A DNA stretch of 41,763 nt, from positions 1 through 41,763 of IMG/VR virus record IMGVR_UViG_3300027763_000102. One strand, written 5' to 3'. How positions within the stretch are numbered: position 1 is the stretch's first letter; every line of letters starts with the position of its first letter. The position numbers were made by a program, and so were the translations under genes. Source of the stretch: a virus. This document shows, in pieces, positions 1 to 8,106 of this stretch. The notes beneath the pieces are model-generated. The model was given only the letters and a program-made list of their open reading frames with translations, did not search any database and was not told the origin of the DNA.

Positions 1-2
1 GT

Positions 3-698
3 GGCGTGCTCTTCTTGAAACGCTACCTGTACAAAGTGTACGGTTTGGCATTTGCTTTGACCAAAGTTTTGGTTGAAGACGGTGACCACATCCGTATCGG
101 TCAGGTGTATGCACGTCACTTGGCTCAATCTTTGGTGGAAACCAAAGAACTGTTGGCCGCTAACGTGTTGAATACAGCGTTCAACAGCGCCTTCCCCGGC
201 GGCGACGGTGTGTCTTTGATTAACACCGCTCACCCCATCGTGAATGGCACTTTCAGCAACCAATTGGCTACTGCCGCCAACTTGTCACAGACTTCTTTGG
301 AACAAATGTTGATCCAAATTCGTCAAGCAGTTGACAACAACGGCAAGAAGATTCGTTTGGTTCCACGTCAATTGATCGTGGCTCCCGGCAACATCTTCCA
401 AGCTGAAGTTTTGTTGAAGTCTGTTCTCCGTACAGGCAACGCAAACAACGACATCAACCCCGTTAAGTCTATCGGCTTGCTGGACGAAGGTGCCGCTGTT
501 CTGTCTCGTTTGACCAACCCTAGCGCTTTCTGGGTTCAAACCGATGCTCCTGAGGGCTTTAAGCTCTTGATGCGTCGTCGTTTGGAGAAGACCATGGAAG
601 GTGACTTCGAGACCGACACAATGCGTTACAAGGCTACCGAGCGTTATGACCTCGGCTTTACAGACCCACGTGCCGCTTACGGTACACCCGGCGTCTAA
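3..698 (+). CDS. Major capsid protein, C-terminal part (5' truncated)
   Basis: The reading frame is open to the left edge of the window, so the N-terminus of this capsid protein is missing. The roughly 230 residues present look like the C-terminal two thirds of an HK97-fold or Mu gpT-like capsid subunit: a conserved stretch around VPRQLIVAPGNIFQAE, then a segment ending in MEGDFETDTMRYKATERYDLGFTDPR in which the aromatic and charged spacing is typical of phage coat proteins. It would form the icosahedral head lattice. It is closed by a strong intrinsic terminator, as expected for the most highly expressed virion gene, and is followed by small head-associated genes. Family recognition is from sequence pattern only. 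The apparent GTG at base 6 is internal and not a real start. Confidence 0.85.
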   Translation, partial: GVLFLKRYLYKVYGLAFALTKVLVEDGDHIRIGQVYARHLAQSLVETKELLAANVLNTAFNSAFPGGDGVSLINTAHPIVNGTFSNQLATAANLSQTSLEQMLIQIRQAVDNNGKKIRLVPRQLIVAPGNIFQAEVLLKSVLRTGNANNDINPVKSIGLLDEGAAVLSRLTNPSAFWVQTDAPEGFKLLMRRRLEKTMEGDFETDTMRYKATERYDLGFTDPRAAYGTPGV

Positions 699-706
699 AG
701 TGACAG

Positions 707-736
707 GGGCTGGTGTGAAAGCCAGCCCTTTTTTTT
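707..736 (+). terminator. Intrinsic terminator after the capsid gene
   Basis: GGGCTGG pairs with CCAGCCC across a short loop (one further wobble pair) and is followed directly by eight T residues. It starts 8 bases after the capsid stop codon. It probably separates the very abundant capsid transcript from downstream virion genes. Confidence 0.9.
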
Positions 737-768
737 AAACTGATCATGCTTTTCAAGGAGAAGATCAA

Positions 769-1728
769 ATGCCTCAATTTTCTGACGATTTATTCTTAGG
801 CCCAGCCGAAACCTACATGGGTACGGGCTTGCGTGCCAGCACCTCAACTTTTACTGGTTCAATGTCTGGTACGACATTGACCGTAACCGCTCTATTGACT
901 GGTTCGCCCATTTTGGTTGGTATGTACGTTGACGGAACAAGTGTTACCGACGGCACATACATCACTGCTATGGTTACTGGTTCAGGCGGTACAGGTACTT
1001 ATACGATTAATCAATCGGTAACTGCCTCTAGCACCACCATGACTGCTAACACCAATACGACTTTTGAGAATCCATCTCCAATGTCACTTGGTATCGGCCC
1101 TCTTGGTCGCATATACGTTTGGGACATCGTTCCTCAAGCCGCTGTGACTAACAACATTGCCGCATCGCAAACTGCCGCCGCCGCTGGTGCTATCACCCTG
1201 ACCGCTGGTACGTCGGTTAAGTCTGTTGTGACTTCTAACGGTACTGTTTTGCAGTTAGATTGCCCTCGCGCTGTAAAGGTAAACTGCTCGACTACTGCTC
1301 GTGCATTTACTGTTAGTGGTTACGACTACTACGGACAAGCCATGAGTGAAGTTATTACTGTGGTGACTGCCGCAACTGCTGTGACTGGTTTGAAGGCTTT
1401 CTACCAAATCAGTGGTGTGACTATTGCTGGCTCTGCAACTGCTGTTGTGGTTGGCACAAGCGACGTTCTGGGTCTTCCAGTTCGCGTCTTCAACGTGTCA
1501 TACGTTGCAAGCGTCAAGAGTAACAACACACTGGCGCAAGACGCTGGTACGTTTGTAGCCGCCGCAACTCAGACTGCCACGACCACCACTGGCGACGTTC
1601 GTGGTACATACACCCCTGCCACTGCATCGAACGGTATCGTTCGTACAACAATGGGAATTTTGTTGCCTGCTATCGCAGTCGGCCCTAACGCAACTCGCGT
1701 TGGTGCTCTCGGCGTAACTCAAGCCTAA
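769..1728 (+). CDS. Head-associated structural protein with inserted beta domain
   Basis: 319 residues, very rich in Thr, Ser, Ala and Gly and almost free of Lys and Glu, as in beta-sheet virion decoration proteins. Residues about 27-92 (from TFTGSMSGTTLTVTA to the GTYTINQSV region) form a module that recurs in the protein at 14340-15776 and, more diverged, in the nozzle at 15776-17794. The start at 769 is preceded by AAGGAG. The position right after the capsid gene suggests a head decoration or cement role. I do not recognise the rest of the protein; that role is inferred from position and composition only. Confidence 0.7.
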   Translation: MPQFSDDLFLGPAETYMGTGLRASTSTFTGSMSGTTLTVTALLTGSPILVGMYVDGTSVTDGTYITAMVTGSGGTGTYTINQSVTASSTTMTANTNTTFENPSPMSLGIGPLGRIYVWDIVPQAAVTNNIAASQTAAAAGAITLTAGTSVKSVVTSNGTVLQLDCPRAVKVNCSTTARAFTVSGYDYYGQAMSEVITVVTAATAVTGLKAFYQISGVTIAGSATAVVVGTSDVLGLPVRVFNVSYVASVKSNNTLAQDAGTFVAAATQTATTTTGDVRGTYTPATASNGIVRTTMGILLPAIAVGPNATRVGALGVTQA

Positions 1729-1739
1729 AGGAGAGCGAC

Positions 1740-3227
1740 ATGGGTCAATTTAAACCAATGGTCAAAATGATGACCGATGAGCCTTCAGTTATTCTGAAGC
1801 TCAAAAAAGGTGGCAAGGTTATGACCAAAGCCGCTGGTCAAGCCGAGTCTTTTCGGTCTATGGCAAGTAATAATGCCAAGGTGTTTGAAGACGCTGAAAA
1901 TGGTGTGGCCCCTAAAAAGCCATCCATGGCTGAACGTCGTCGTGCAATGAACCCTAACATGTATGCTAAGGGCGGCAAAGTCGCTCATAAAGACATGGGT
2001 GGAGCGATGATGGCGCGTCCCGGCATGGTGCCCGGTGCTTCAGCACCTTCGCCTATGCCTATGCAAGCCATGGGTCGTCAGGCTTTGTCTGGTATGGCTC
2101 CTGCTCAACGCATGAAGCGCGCCGCAATGGTTCAGCGTGCTTTGTCTGGCATGAAAGACGGCGGCTCTGCTGAGTGCAAGGCTCTTGAAAAAGAGTTGAA
2201 GCACCACGAGTCGATGTCTGCTTCTAAGGCTCACGGTAAAGCTGGTGGCGGCAAGGTCAGCACTTACGCTAAAACCAAGATGGACACGGCTCATAAAGAC
2301 CGCGCCCACGGTACTGGCGAAGTGAAAGAGGGCAAGCCCGGTGGTTACGCCATGGGTGGTTCAATCATGGGCAACGAAAAGGCTTATGAGAACACTAAGA
2401 TGGTGGCCGCAGGCAAGGGCAAAACTGGTGGCACCACTGGCGGCGTAAAGATGGGTAATGCTGGCGGCTTCAAAAGCGGCGGCAAAGTTCCCGGTTTAGG
2501 CAATGCCATTGAAGGCGGCAATTGGGAAAACCGTCCCGCTGATACTGCAAAGCCCGGCGTGAAGAACACCACCACTGGTGGCGTAAAGAACGGCAACGGC
2601 GGCGGTTTCAAAATGGGAGGAAGTGCCTCAAAAAAAGCCTATGCTACGGGGGGTAATGTCGTAAGTGATGGCAAGGCTGAAAAGATGCCTAGTCACTTCG
2701 TCAGTCGTCCCGTAGCCAACAGCTTGCAGTCTGGCACCTTTGCCAAGGGCGGTAAAGTTGAAAAAGAGGAGAAGCCAAATCTTCGCCTCTTGATGACTCA
2801 TACTGGCCCCAAGGGTCATGTAGCTAAAGTTTACAAAGACAAAGATTACGGTGAGCATCGTGTGAAGTTTTTTGATCCAGACGGAAAACACCGTTCTGAA
2901 TCTGACTATCACACCGATGAATTGAGCGATGCTCATGACACCGCAAAATTTCAATTGAACCGCTACAAAAAGGGTGGCATGACAAAACGTTATGCTGAAG
3001 GTGACCTCGTAGACGCATCAAAAGGCGCATACGATAAATCCATTGGCCCAAGCAAGGAAGAAATGGATATGGCAAAGACTATCCGTAACATTCCTAGCAA
3101 GTTGTTTGAAAGTGCAAAAACTTTGATGGGAGCTACTCCCAAGCCCGCTGGTAGCGTCACTAAAACTGAGAAATCAGTGACTGTGTCTCCTGCAAGCAAA
3201 AAGCGCGGCGGCTCTGCGATGTGCTAA
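1740..3227 (+). CDS. Low-complexity Lys/Gly-rich virion-region protein
   Basis: 495 residues, strongly basic and Gly-rich, likely disordered for most of its length. Short motifs of the type (F/Y)A-x-GG-(K/N)V recur (YAKGGKV, YATGGNV, FAKGGKV), as do TGGVK-x-GNGGGFK blocks around residues 225-300. No enzymatic motif is visible. A shine-dalgarno AAAGGAG precedes the ATG by a few bases, 11 bases after the previous stop. It lies in the head-gene cluster. A DNA-condensing or head-interior role is compatible with its charge but is not shown by the sequence. The same GG motifs occur in the genes at 4048 and 18034. Confidence 0.7.
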   Translation: MGQFKPMVKMMTDEPSVILKLKKGGKVMTKAAGQAESFRSMASNNAKVFEDAENGVAPKKPSMAERRRAMNPNMYAKGGKVAHKDMGGAMMARPGMVPGASAPSPMPMQAMGRQALSGMAPAQRMKRAAMVQRALSGMKDGGSAECKALEKELKHHESMSASKAHGKAGGGKVSTYAKTKMDTAHKDRAHGTGEVKEGKPGGYAMGGSIMGNEKAYENTKMVAAGKGKTGGTTGGVKMGNAGGFKSGGKVPGLGNAIEGGNWENRPADTAKPGVKNTTTGGVKNGNGGGFKMGGSASKKAYATGGNVVSDGKAEKMPSHFVSRPVANSLQSGTFAKGGKVEKEEKPNLRLLMTHTGPKGHVAKVYKDKDYGEHRVKFFDPDGKHRSESDYHTDELSDAHDTAKFQLNRYKKGGMTKRYAEGDLVDASKGAYDKSIGPSKEEMDMAKTIRNIPSKLFESAKTLMGATPKPAGSVTKTEKSVTVSPASKKRGGSAMC

Positions 3228-3230
3228 ACC

Positions 3231-3258
3231 TAAGTAGGGGCTTCGGCCCTTACTTTTA
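3231..3258 (+). terminator. Weak hairpin terminator with CTTCGG loop
   Basis: AAGTA and GGG on the left pair with CCC and TACTT on the right around a CTTCGG loop, with one bulged T, followed by only TTTTA. It sits in the 44-base gap between two virion genes. The short U-tract makes it at best a partial terminator or an mRNA 3'-end stabiliser. Confidence 0.55.
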
Positions 3259-3271
3259 ATTGGAGAAAATT

Positions 3272-4045
3272 ATGGGTGTTTACTCTTCCGTGTCGCGTCA
3301 AGGCGCATACGAACCGTTTGAATTACAAGTGGCGCGTGGTCAAATTCAGGCGCACTCTGTCGTTACGATTGCTGGCTATAACTCGGATGTTGATACTGCG
3401 TGGGAGATGATTACCCCAGTCGGTGACTTGTCTTATCCCGCCGCCGCCTTGCAAATGACTGTAAGTTCTTCCAGCGCAAGCGATACTTCGGCTGGCACTG
3501 GCGCACGAACTGTGTTGATTACAGGCTTGGATGCCAACTATGCAGTCATCAGTGAGACCGTGACCATGAATGGTCAAACGGCTGTGACAACTACAAATTT
3601 ATTTTTGCGCATCAACTCCATGTTGGTAACAACCGCAGGCACAGGTTTGGCAAACGCAGGCATCATTTACATTGGTACTGGCACTGTGACCTCTGGAGTT
3701 CCAGCAACTATTTACAATTTGATTTCGGCTGGTTTCAACAGCGCCACTTCAAGCCAATACACAATACCTGCTGGTTACACGGGATATTTAGGCGTGGCTC
3801 GAATTGGTTTAGCGCAAGATACTGGAACCAGTTTAATTACAGGCCGCACACGTTTTGTTGGTACAAATGGGATTGCCGTGACAGGCCCAATTATTGTGAC
3901 CAATAACGGTATTTCAACAATTAACTTTACATACCCAATTGCAATATCTGAAAAGACTCGCATTCAAGGCGAAGCAATTGGTGGTGCGGCAAACAATGAA
4001 GCGGCTGGTTTCTTTGAGTTAATTCTAATCAAGAATGCCGACTAA
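3272..4045 (+). CDS. Beta-rich virion protein
   Basis: 257 residues if translation begins at the ATG at 3272, which has GGAG seven bases upstream; the in-frame TTG at 3260 overlaps that ribosome binding site and is rejected. The protein is Thr/Ser/Gly/Ile-rich with alternating beta-strand character, including [20 protein letters not shown], a pattern seen in head or neck structural proteins of other environmental phages. Its place between the head genes and the first adaptor suggests a head-surface or neck component. No precise family is recognised. Confidence 0.65.
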   Translation: MGVYSSVSRQGAYEPFELQVARGQIQAHSVVTIAGYNSDVDTAWEMITPVGDLSYPAAALQMTVSSSSASDTSAGTGARTVLITGLDANYAVISETVTMNGQTAVTTTNLFLRINSMLVTTAGTGLANAGIIYIGTGTVTSGVPATIYNLISAGFNSATSSQYTIPAGYTGYLGVARIGLAQDTGTSLITGRTRFVGTNGIAVTGPIIVTNNGISTINFTYPIAISEKTRIQGEAIGGAANNEAAGFFELILIKNAD

Positions 4046-4047
4046 TC

Positions 4048-4362
4048 ATGCCAAGCAAATCACCAGCCCAACATCGTTTGATGGAAGCCGCCGCCCATAC
4101 TAAGGGCGGTTTTGGTGGCGTTCCTCAAAAGGTCGGCAAAGAATTTGTTAAGGCCGACGAAGGAAAAAAGTTTGCTCAAGGTGGACTTTATGCCAACATT
4201 AATGCCAAGAAAAAAAGGATAGAACATGAAAAAGCTATTGGAGCTCCTGTCGAGCGCATGCGTAAAGTTGGTAGCAAAGGCGCGCCAACTGCTGAAGCCT
4301 TCAAGCAATCAGCCAGAACAGCCAAAATGAAATCAGGCGGCAAGATGAATTCTTGCTGGTAA
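4048..4362 (+). CDS. Small conserved phage protein (MPSKSxAQxRLM type)
   Basis: 104 residues. The N-terminus [17 protein letters not shown] followed by [18 protein letters not shown] is a signature of a widespread small phage protein of unknown function found among morphogenesis genes. After that come a FAQGGLY motif and a basic C-terminus. It starts two bases after the previous stop with no strong ribosome binding site, so it is probably translationally coupled. It is likely a minor virion or assembly factor; this rests on neighbourhood, not on a known activity. Confidence 0.65.
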   Translation: MPSKSPAQHRLMEAAAHTKGGFGGVPQKVGKEFVKADEGKKFAQGGLYANINAKKKRIEHEKAIGAPVERMRKVGSKGAPTAEAFKQSARTAKMKSGGKMNSCW

Positions 4363-4365
4363 ATC

Positions 4366-4617
4366 ATGGCAAAAAATCCATCATTAGCAGTTGGCCGTGG
4401 CGAAAAACTTCCAGAGTCTAAGGGCGCTGGACTTACGGCTAAAGGTCGTGCAAAGTACAATCGAGAGACTGGATCACACTTGAAGGCTCCTCAGCCTCAA
4501 GGTGGCGCACGCAAAGACTCTTTTTGTGCGCGCATGTCTGGTGTTGTAGAACATGCAAAAGGGGACGCACCACGCGCCAAAGCATCGCTTAAGCGGTGGA
4601 ATTGCCCCGGATGGTAA
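4366..4617 (+). CDS. DUF6321-like small basic protein
   Basis: 83 residues containing AGLTAKGRAKYNRETGSHLKAP and, after a short spacer, KDSFCARMSGV, the two conserved blocks I associate with DUF6321, a basic phage protein of unknown role. C-terminal residues SLKRWNCPGW are also typical. It begins three bases after the preceding gene and belongs to the same head-gene run. High Lys/Arg content is consistent with nucleic-acid contact inside the head, but nothing in the sequence proves that. Confidence 0.7.
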   Translation: MAKNPSLAVGRGEKLPESKGAGLTAKGRAKYNRETGSHLKAPQPQGGARKDSFCARMSGVVEHAKGDAPRAKASLKRWNCPGW

Positions 4618-4626
4618 AGGACTGAC

Positions 4627-5697
4627 ATGGCATATAGCGGAACCGTTGGACAAACAGTTGTCTCAGTACAAAAATTCATCGACCAAGGTGCTCGCATGTC
4701 GGGCAAATTGGCCGAGGAGTTGACTGTCGAGCAAGTTCAAGGCTCCAAGCAAGCCCTGTTTTTTATCCTGTCAAATCTGATTAATCAAGGCATCAATTAC
4801 TGGTGCATTGACAAAAAGGTTTACGGCCTCAAGGCCGATCAATACGAGTACTTGCTACCCTTGGGTGGTAATGACGTATTAAACGCCTTATATCGCCGTT
4901 TGAACCGTCCTACGCCTACTCAGGATGGTGGATACATCGGCTCATCTGGCAACGTTGGCTTGGCTTTCGACAACAATGTATTGACATACGACACGCAGAC
5001 ATCACCAAACGGTTATATCGGCATCAATTACGGAACAAACAATCCAATTTATGCGGGATCGATTGGTATCTTGCCTGCCACCTCTGGTTCATTCCACATT
5101 CTGTTGGAGTGGTCAAACAACGGCTCGACATGGAATTTGCTTGAAGACACGGGTGTGACTACTTGGGTGAATGGTGAGTGGCTGTGGTATGACATCGAGC
5201 CCGGCGTCACCGCTCAGTACTATCGCATGCGCGAGACTGGTGGCGGCACATTGAACGTGGCTGAGTTTTATGTGGGTAATAACTCCACAGAAATCACTAT
5301 GGCTCGTTTGAACCGTGATGACTACACCAACTTGCCCAACAAGAACTTTACGGCTAATCAGCCGTATCAGTATTGGTTTAATCGCACTATCCCACAGTCA
5401 AAGATTGTGTTGTGGCCAGCGCCGTCAGATCCATTTGTGCAGATGACAATTTGGTATTCACGCCAAGTGATGGACGTGGGTGATCTGTATGGTGAGTTGG
5501 AAATTCCTCAGTACTTCTACCAAGCCATTCAGTGCATGCTGGCTCACCAGATGAGCCAGATATTGCCGGGCGTCGATATAGCGCGCATTCAGTATCTTGA
5601 GACTCAAGCAGACAAGTATTTCACTATGGCTGAAAACGAAAATAGAGATCGTTCGCCAATTTATTACGCCCCGAATATTAGCGTATACACGAGGTAA
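4627..5697 (+). CDS. Adaptor-like neck protein with inserted carbohydrate-binding-like domain
   Basis: 356 residues. The flanks (about 1-95 and 222-356) resemble podovirus head-to-tail adaptor or tail-tube proteins: a helical N-terminus, then a beta segment with QYWFNRTIPQSKIVLWPAPS and a helical C-terminus ending in NISVYTR. Residues about 97-217 look like an inserted F5/8 type C (discoidin/CBM32-like) jelly roll: GYIGINYGT, LEWSNNGSTWNLLED, QYYRMRETGGGTLNVAEFYV. Such a domain usually binds sugars, so the neck may carry a receptor-binding knob. ATG follows AAAGGACTGAC. The split-domain reading is inference from pattern. Confidence 0.65.
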   Translation: MAYSGTVGQTVVSVQKFIDQGARMSGKLAEELTVEQVQGSKQALFFILSNLINQGINYWCIDKKVYGLKADQYEYLLPLGGNDVLNALYRRLNRPTPTQDGGYIGSSGNVGLAFDNNVLTYDTQTSPNGYIGINYGTNNPIYAGSIGILPATSGSFHILLEWSNNGSTWNLLEDTGVTTWVNGEWLWYDIEPGVTAQYYRMRETGGGTLNVAEFYVGNNSTEITMARLNRDDYTNLPNKNFTANQPYQYWFNRTIPQSKIVLWPAPSDPFVQMTIWYSRQVMDVGDLYGELEIPQYFYQAIQCMLAHQMSQILPGVDIARIQYLETQADKYFTMAENENRDRSPIYYAPNISVYTR

Positions 5698-5699
5698 TC

Positions 5700-6041
5700 A
5701 TGCCAAGATTCCTCAATACTGAAGGCAATGCATCGATTGCGATCTTCATTTGCGATAGATGTCGCATGAAGCGTGCAATTGTGGAGGCAATGCCTGACCC
5801 TAATTTTCCGGGTCTCAAGGTATGTCAGCAAGGTTGTGCGGATCAAAAAGACCCCTATCGTCTGCCTGCTCGCAAGACAGAACGTATTACTTTGCAGTAT
5901 CCTCGTCCAGATGTTAGCGTGGCTGTTGATCCTAATGACATCGTGACTGAGCCATACGGTGGTGAAGTATTGAGCACGGAGCAAAGTGGTCAAGTTCCCG
6001 CGCAGGATGGAAACCAACAAATTATTGGATTGCAACCCTGA
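5700..6041 (+). CDS. Small zinc-ribbon virion-region protein
   Basis: 113 residues. CDRCRMKRAIVEAM followed by GLKVCQQGCADQKDPYRLPARK gives two cysteine pairs (CxxC and CxxxC) that could bind one zinc ion. Similar small proteins with an ICDRC start and a DP-x-RLP block lie beside neck or tail genes in many phages; their function is unknown. It begins two bases after the adaptor-like gene, so it is probably coupled to it. The C-terminal 50 residues are acidic and probably disordered. Confidence 0.65.
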   Translation: MPRFLNTEGNASIAIFICDRCRMKRAIVEAMPDPNFPGLKVCQQGCADQKDPYRLPARKTERITLQYPRPDVSVAVDPNDIVTEPYGGEVLSTEQSGQVPAQDGNQQIIGLQP

Positions 6042-6042
6042 T

Positions 6043-8097
6043 ATGTCACAAGTATCGATCACACAACTCCCACAGGCTCAGGCTTTATCAGGCACTGAGT
6101 CTGTTCCTATTGTTCAGTTTGGCGTCACTGTACAGACAACAACGGGTGCAATTTCAGGCGCGGGTGCGTTGAATTACCCATTCTTAACTGTTGGCCAAAC
6201 TGCTGGCTTGGCACAGTCGCGTTATATCTCCACAAACAGTGGCCTTTCAATAACTGACAACGGCGCGCAAGGCACCCTTCAAGTTAATCTGATCGGTGCG
6301 GCCATGTCTCTTAATTCCAGTGGCACTGGGATACAGGTCAAGACGGGCTCTAATACGCTCACAGCGCGTTCTTTGGCAGTTGGTGCAGGCTTGGGTATTA
6401 CTAACGCTGATGGCGTCTCTGGGAACCCTACAGTCAGCCTTGGCACAATGCTTCAGCAGTTTGTGTCATTGACTGGCACGGGCATTTTGGCCTTGCAATC
6501 AGGCTCTCCTGCAAAAATTGAATTACAAGGTACTACTAGTCAGATCAGTATTGCCAACGGAAATGGTGCTACTGATCCAGTAATTTCATTGGCGAGTAAC
6601 CCAGTGGTGCCCGGCAACGGAAGCATCACAGTGCCTAACGGTACATCGGTTCAGCGCACAGGAAGTTATGGTGCGGTACGTTACAACACAAGTCTTCAGC
6701 AGTTTGAGGGCTACACCAACACGGGTTGGAACCAATTCTCTTTGACTGGTGGCGTGACATCATTCAGCGCAGGCACTACAGGGTTTACCCCAAACACTGA
6801 CACCACTGGCGCCGTGACGTTAGCGGGTACGTTGAATGTTGTTAATGGTGGTACGGGCACAACCACTCCTGCACTGGTTGCGGGAACTAATGTGACCATT
6901 ACGGGAACTTGGCCTAATCAAACAATCAATTCATCTAATCCCGGCGGTACTGTTACCAGTGTGACAGCAACGTCTCCTGTGGTATCTACAGGTGGAACGA
7001 CGCCAGTGATCAGCATGCCCGCGGCGACTACGTCAGTGAATGGGTATTTGACATCGACTGATTGGAATACATTCAACAATAAGCAACCCTCTGGCGCTTA
7101 TTTGACTGCCGTAATATCAGATGCACCTTTGACTGGCGCAGGAACATCCGCAAGTCATTTGAGTATGCCCGCCGCAACAACATCGGTCAGTGGCTACCTT
7201 ACCTCAACTGACTGGAACACATTTAACGGTAAACAGCCTGCTGGCACTTACGTTACTTCAGTTAGCGGAACTACTGGTCGAATTACATCAACTGGCGGTA
7301 CAACACCAGTCATTGATCTTACAAGCGGTATTGCTACTGCGGGAACTACGGGATCTTCTACGTTAATTCCCGTGGTGACTATTGACACTTATGGGCGTGT
7401 TACAAGTATTACAACAGCCGCCAACCCTCAAGGAACAGTGACTTCTGTTGGTGGCACTGGATCAGTAAACGGCATCACATTGACTGGCACAGTGACGAGT
7501 TCTGGAAACTTAACTCTTGGCGGTACATTAGGTTCAATTGCAAACTCGCAACTGACTAATTCCTCAATCACAATCAATGGCTCGTCGGTGAGTCTTGGTG
7601 GATCTGTTACGGTTACTGCTACGGCATCTGCCGCATTGACAATTGGTACGGGATTAAGCGGAACAAGCTATAACGGCTCGACCGCCGTCACAATAGCTAA
7701 TACAGGCGTTTTGAGCTTCTCTGGAGGAACGACTGGCCTAACCCCCGCCACTGCAACTACAGGTGCTGTAACGCTCGCTGGCACGCTCGTAGTAGGTAAT
7801 GGTGGAACAGGGGTTGCCACGCTGAGTGGACTAGCATACGGCAACGGTACAAGTGCGTTCACCGCGGCGACGGCGGCTCAGGTGGTATCGGTGATTGGGT
7901 CGACTGCGGTTACAAACGCAACAAACGCAACAAACGCAACAAATGTTGGAATTACAGCGGCATCATCGGGCGCAACAAATTATTTGACATTTGTCACTGC
8001 GACTAGTGGAAACTTACCAGAATTGGTAAACTCGTCAATAACATGCAATGCGGCAAATGGCACCATCACAGGTGGTATTGCGGGCGGCGCTTTCTAA
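6043..8097 (+). CDS. Tail fibre protein
   Basis: 684 residues starting at the ATG at 6043, two bases after the previous stop; an upstream in-frame start at 5986 lies inside the preceding gene and is rejected. The N-terminus MSQVSITQLPQAQALSGTES is typical of fibre attachment ends in environmental phages. The shaft is a long array of GGTxxTTPALVAGTN, AATTSVxGYLTSTDWNTFN and related beta repeats, suggesting a trimeric fibre. The protein ends in ITGGIAGGAF, close to the GINGGAF end of the protein at 14340. It contains a threefold TNA repeat near residue 625. Probable role: host-surface adhesion. Confidence 0.8.
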   Translation: MSQVSITQLPQAQALSGTESVPIVQFGVTVQTTTGAISGAGALNYPFLTVGQTAGLAQSRYISTNSGLSITDNGAQGTLQVNLIGAAMSLNSSGTGIQVKTGSNTLTARSLAVGAGLGITNADGVSGNPTVSLGTMLQQFVSLTGTGILALQSGSPAKIELQGTTSQISIANGNGATDPVISLASNPVVPGNGSITVPNGTSVQRTGSYGAVRYNTSLQQFEGYTNTGWNQFSLTGGVTSFSAGTTGFTPNTDTTGAVTLAGTLNVVNGGTGTTTPALVAGTNVTITGTWPNQTINSSNPGGTVTSVTATSPVVSTGGTTPVISMPAATTSVNGYLTSTDWNTFNNKQPSGAYLTAVISDAPLTGAGTSASHLSMPAATTSVSGYLTSTDWNTFNGKQPAGTYVTSVSGTTGRITSTGGTTPVIDLTSGIATAGTTGSSTLIPVVTIDTYGRVTSITTAANPQGTVTSVGGTGSVNGITLTGTVTSSGNLTLGGTLGSIANSQLTNSSITINGSSVSLGGSVTVTATASAALTIGTGLSGTSYNGSTAVTIANTGVLSFSGGTTGLTPATATTGAVTLAGTLVVGNGGTGVATLSGLAYGNGTSAFTAATAAQVVSVIGSTAVTNATNATNATNVGITAASSGATNYLTFVTATSGNLPELVNSSITCNAANGTITGGIAGGAF
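7912..7944 (+). repeat. 9-nt in-frame tandem repeat in the fibre gene
   Basis: The unit ACAAACGCA occurs three times in a row, followed by a degenerate fourth copy, and encodes TNA TNA TNA TN. Such a repeat can lengthen or shorten by slippage without breaking the frame. Confidence 0.8.
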
Positions 8098-8106
8098 GGA
8101 AAAAAA

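Noticed and set aside
6533-6547. Fifth copy of the 15-bp palindrome in the fibre gene
   Set aside because: ACTAGTCAGATCAGT matches only 13 of 15 bases and the right arm does not pair, so it is probably chance.
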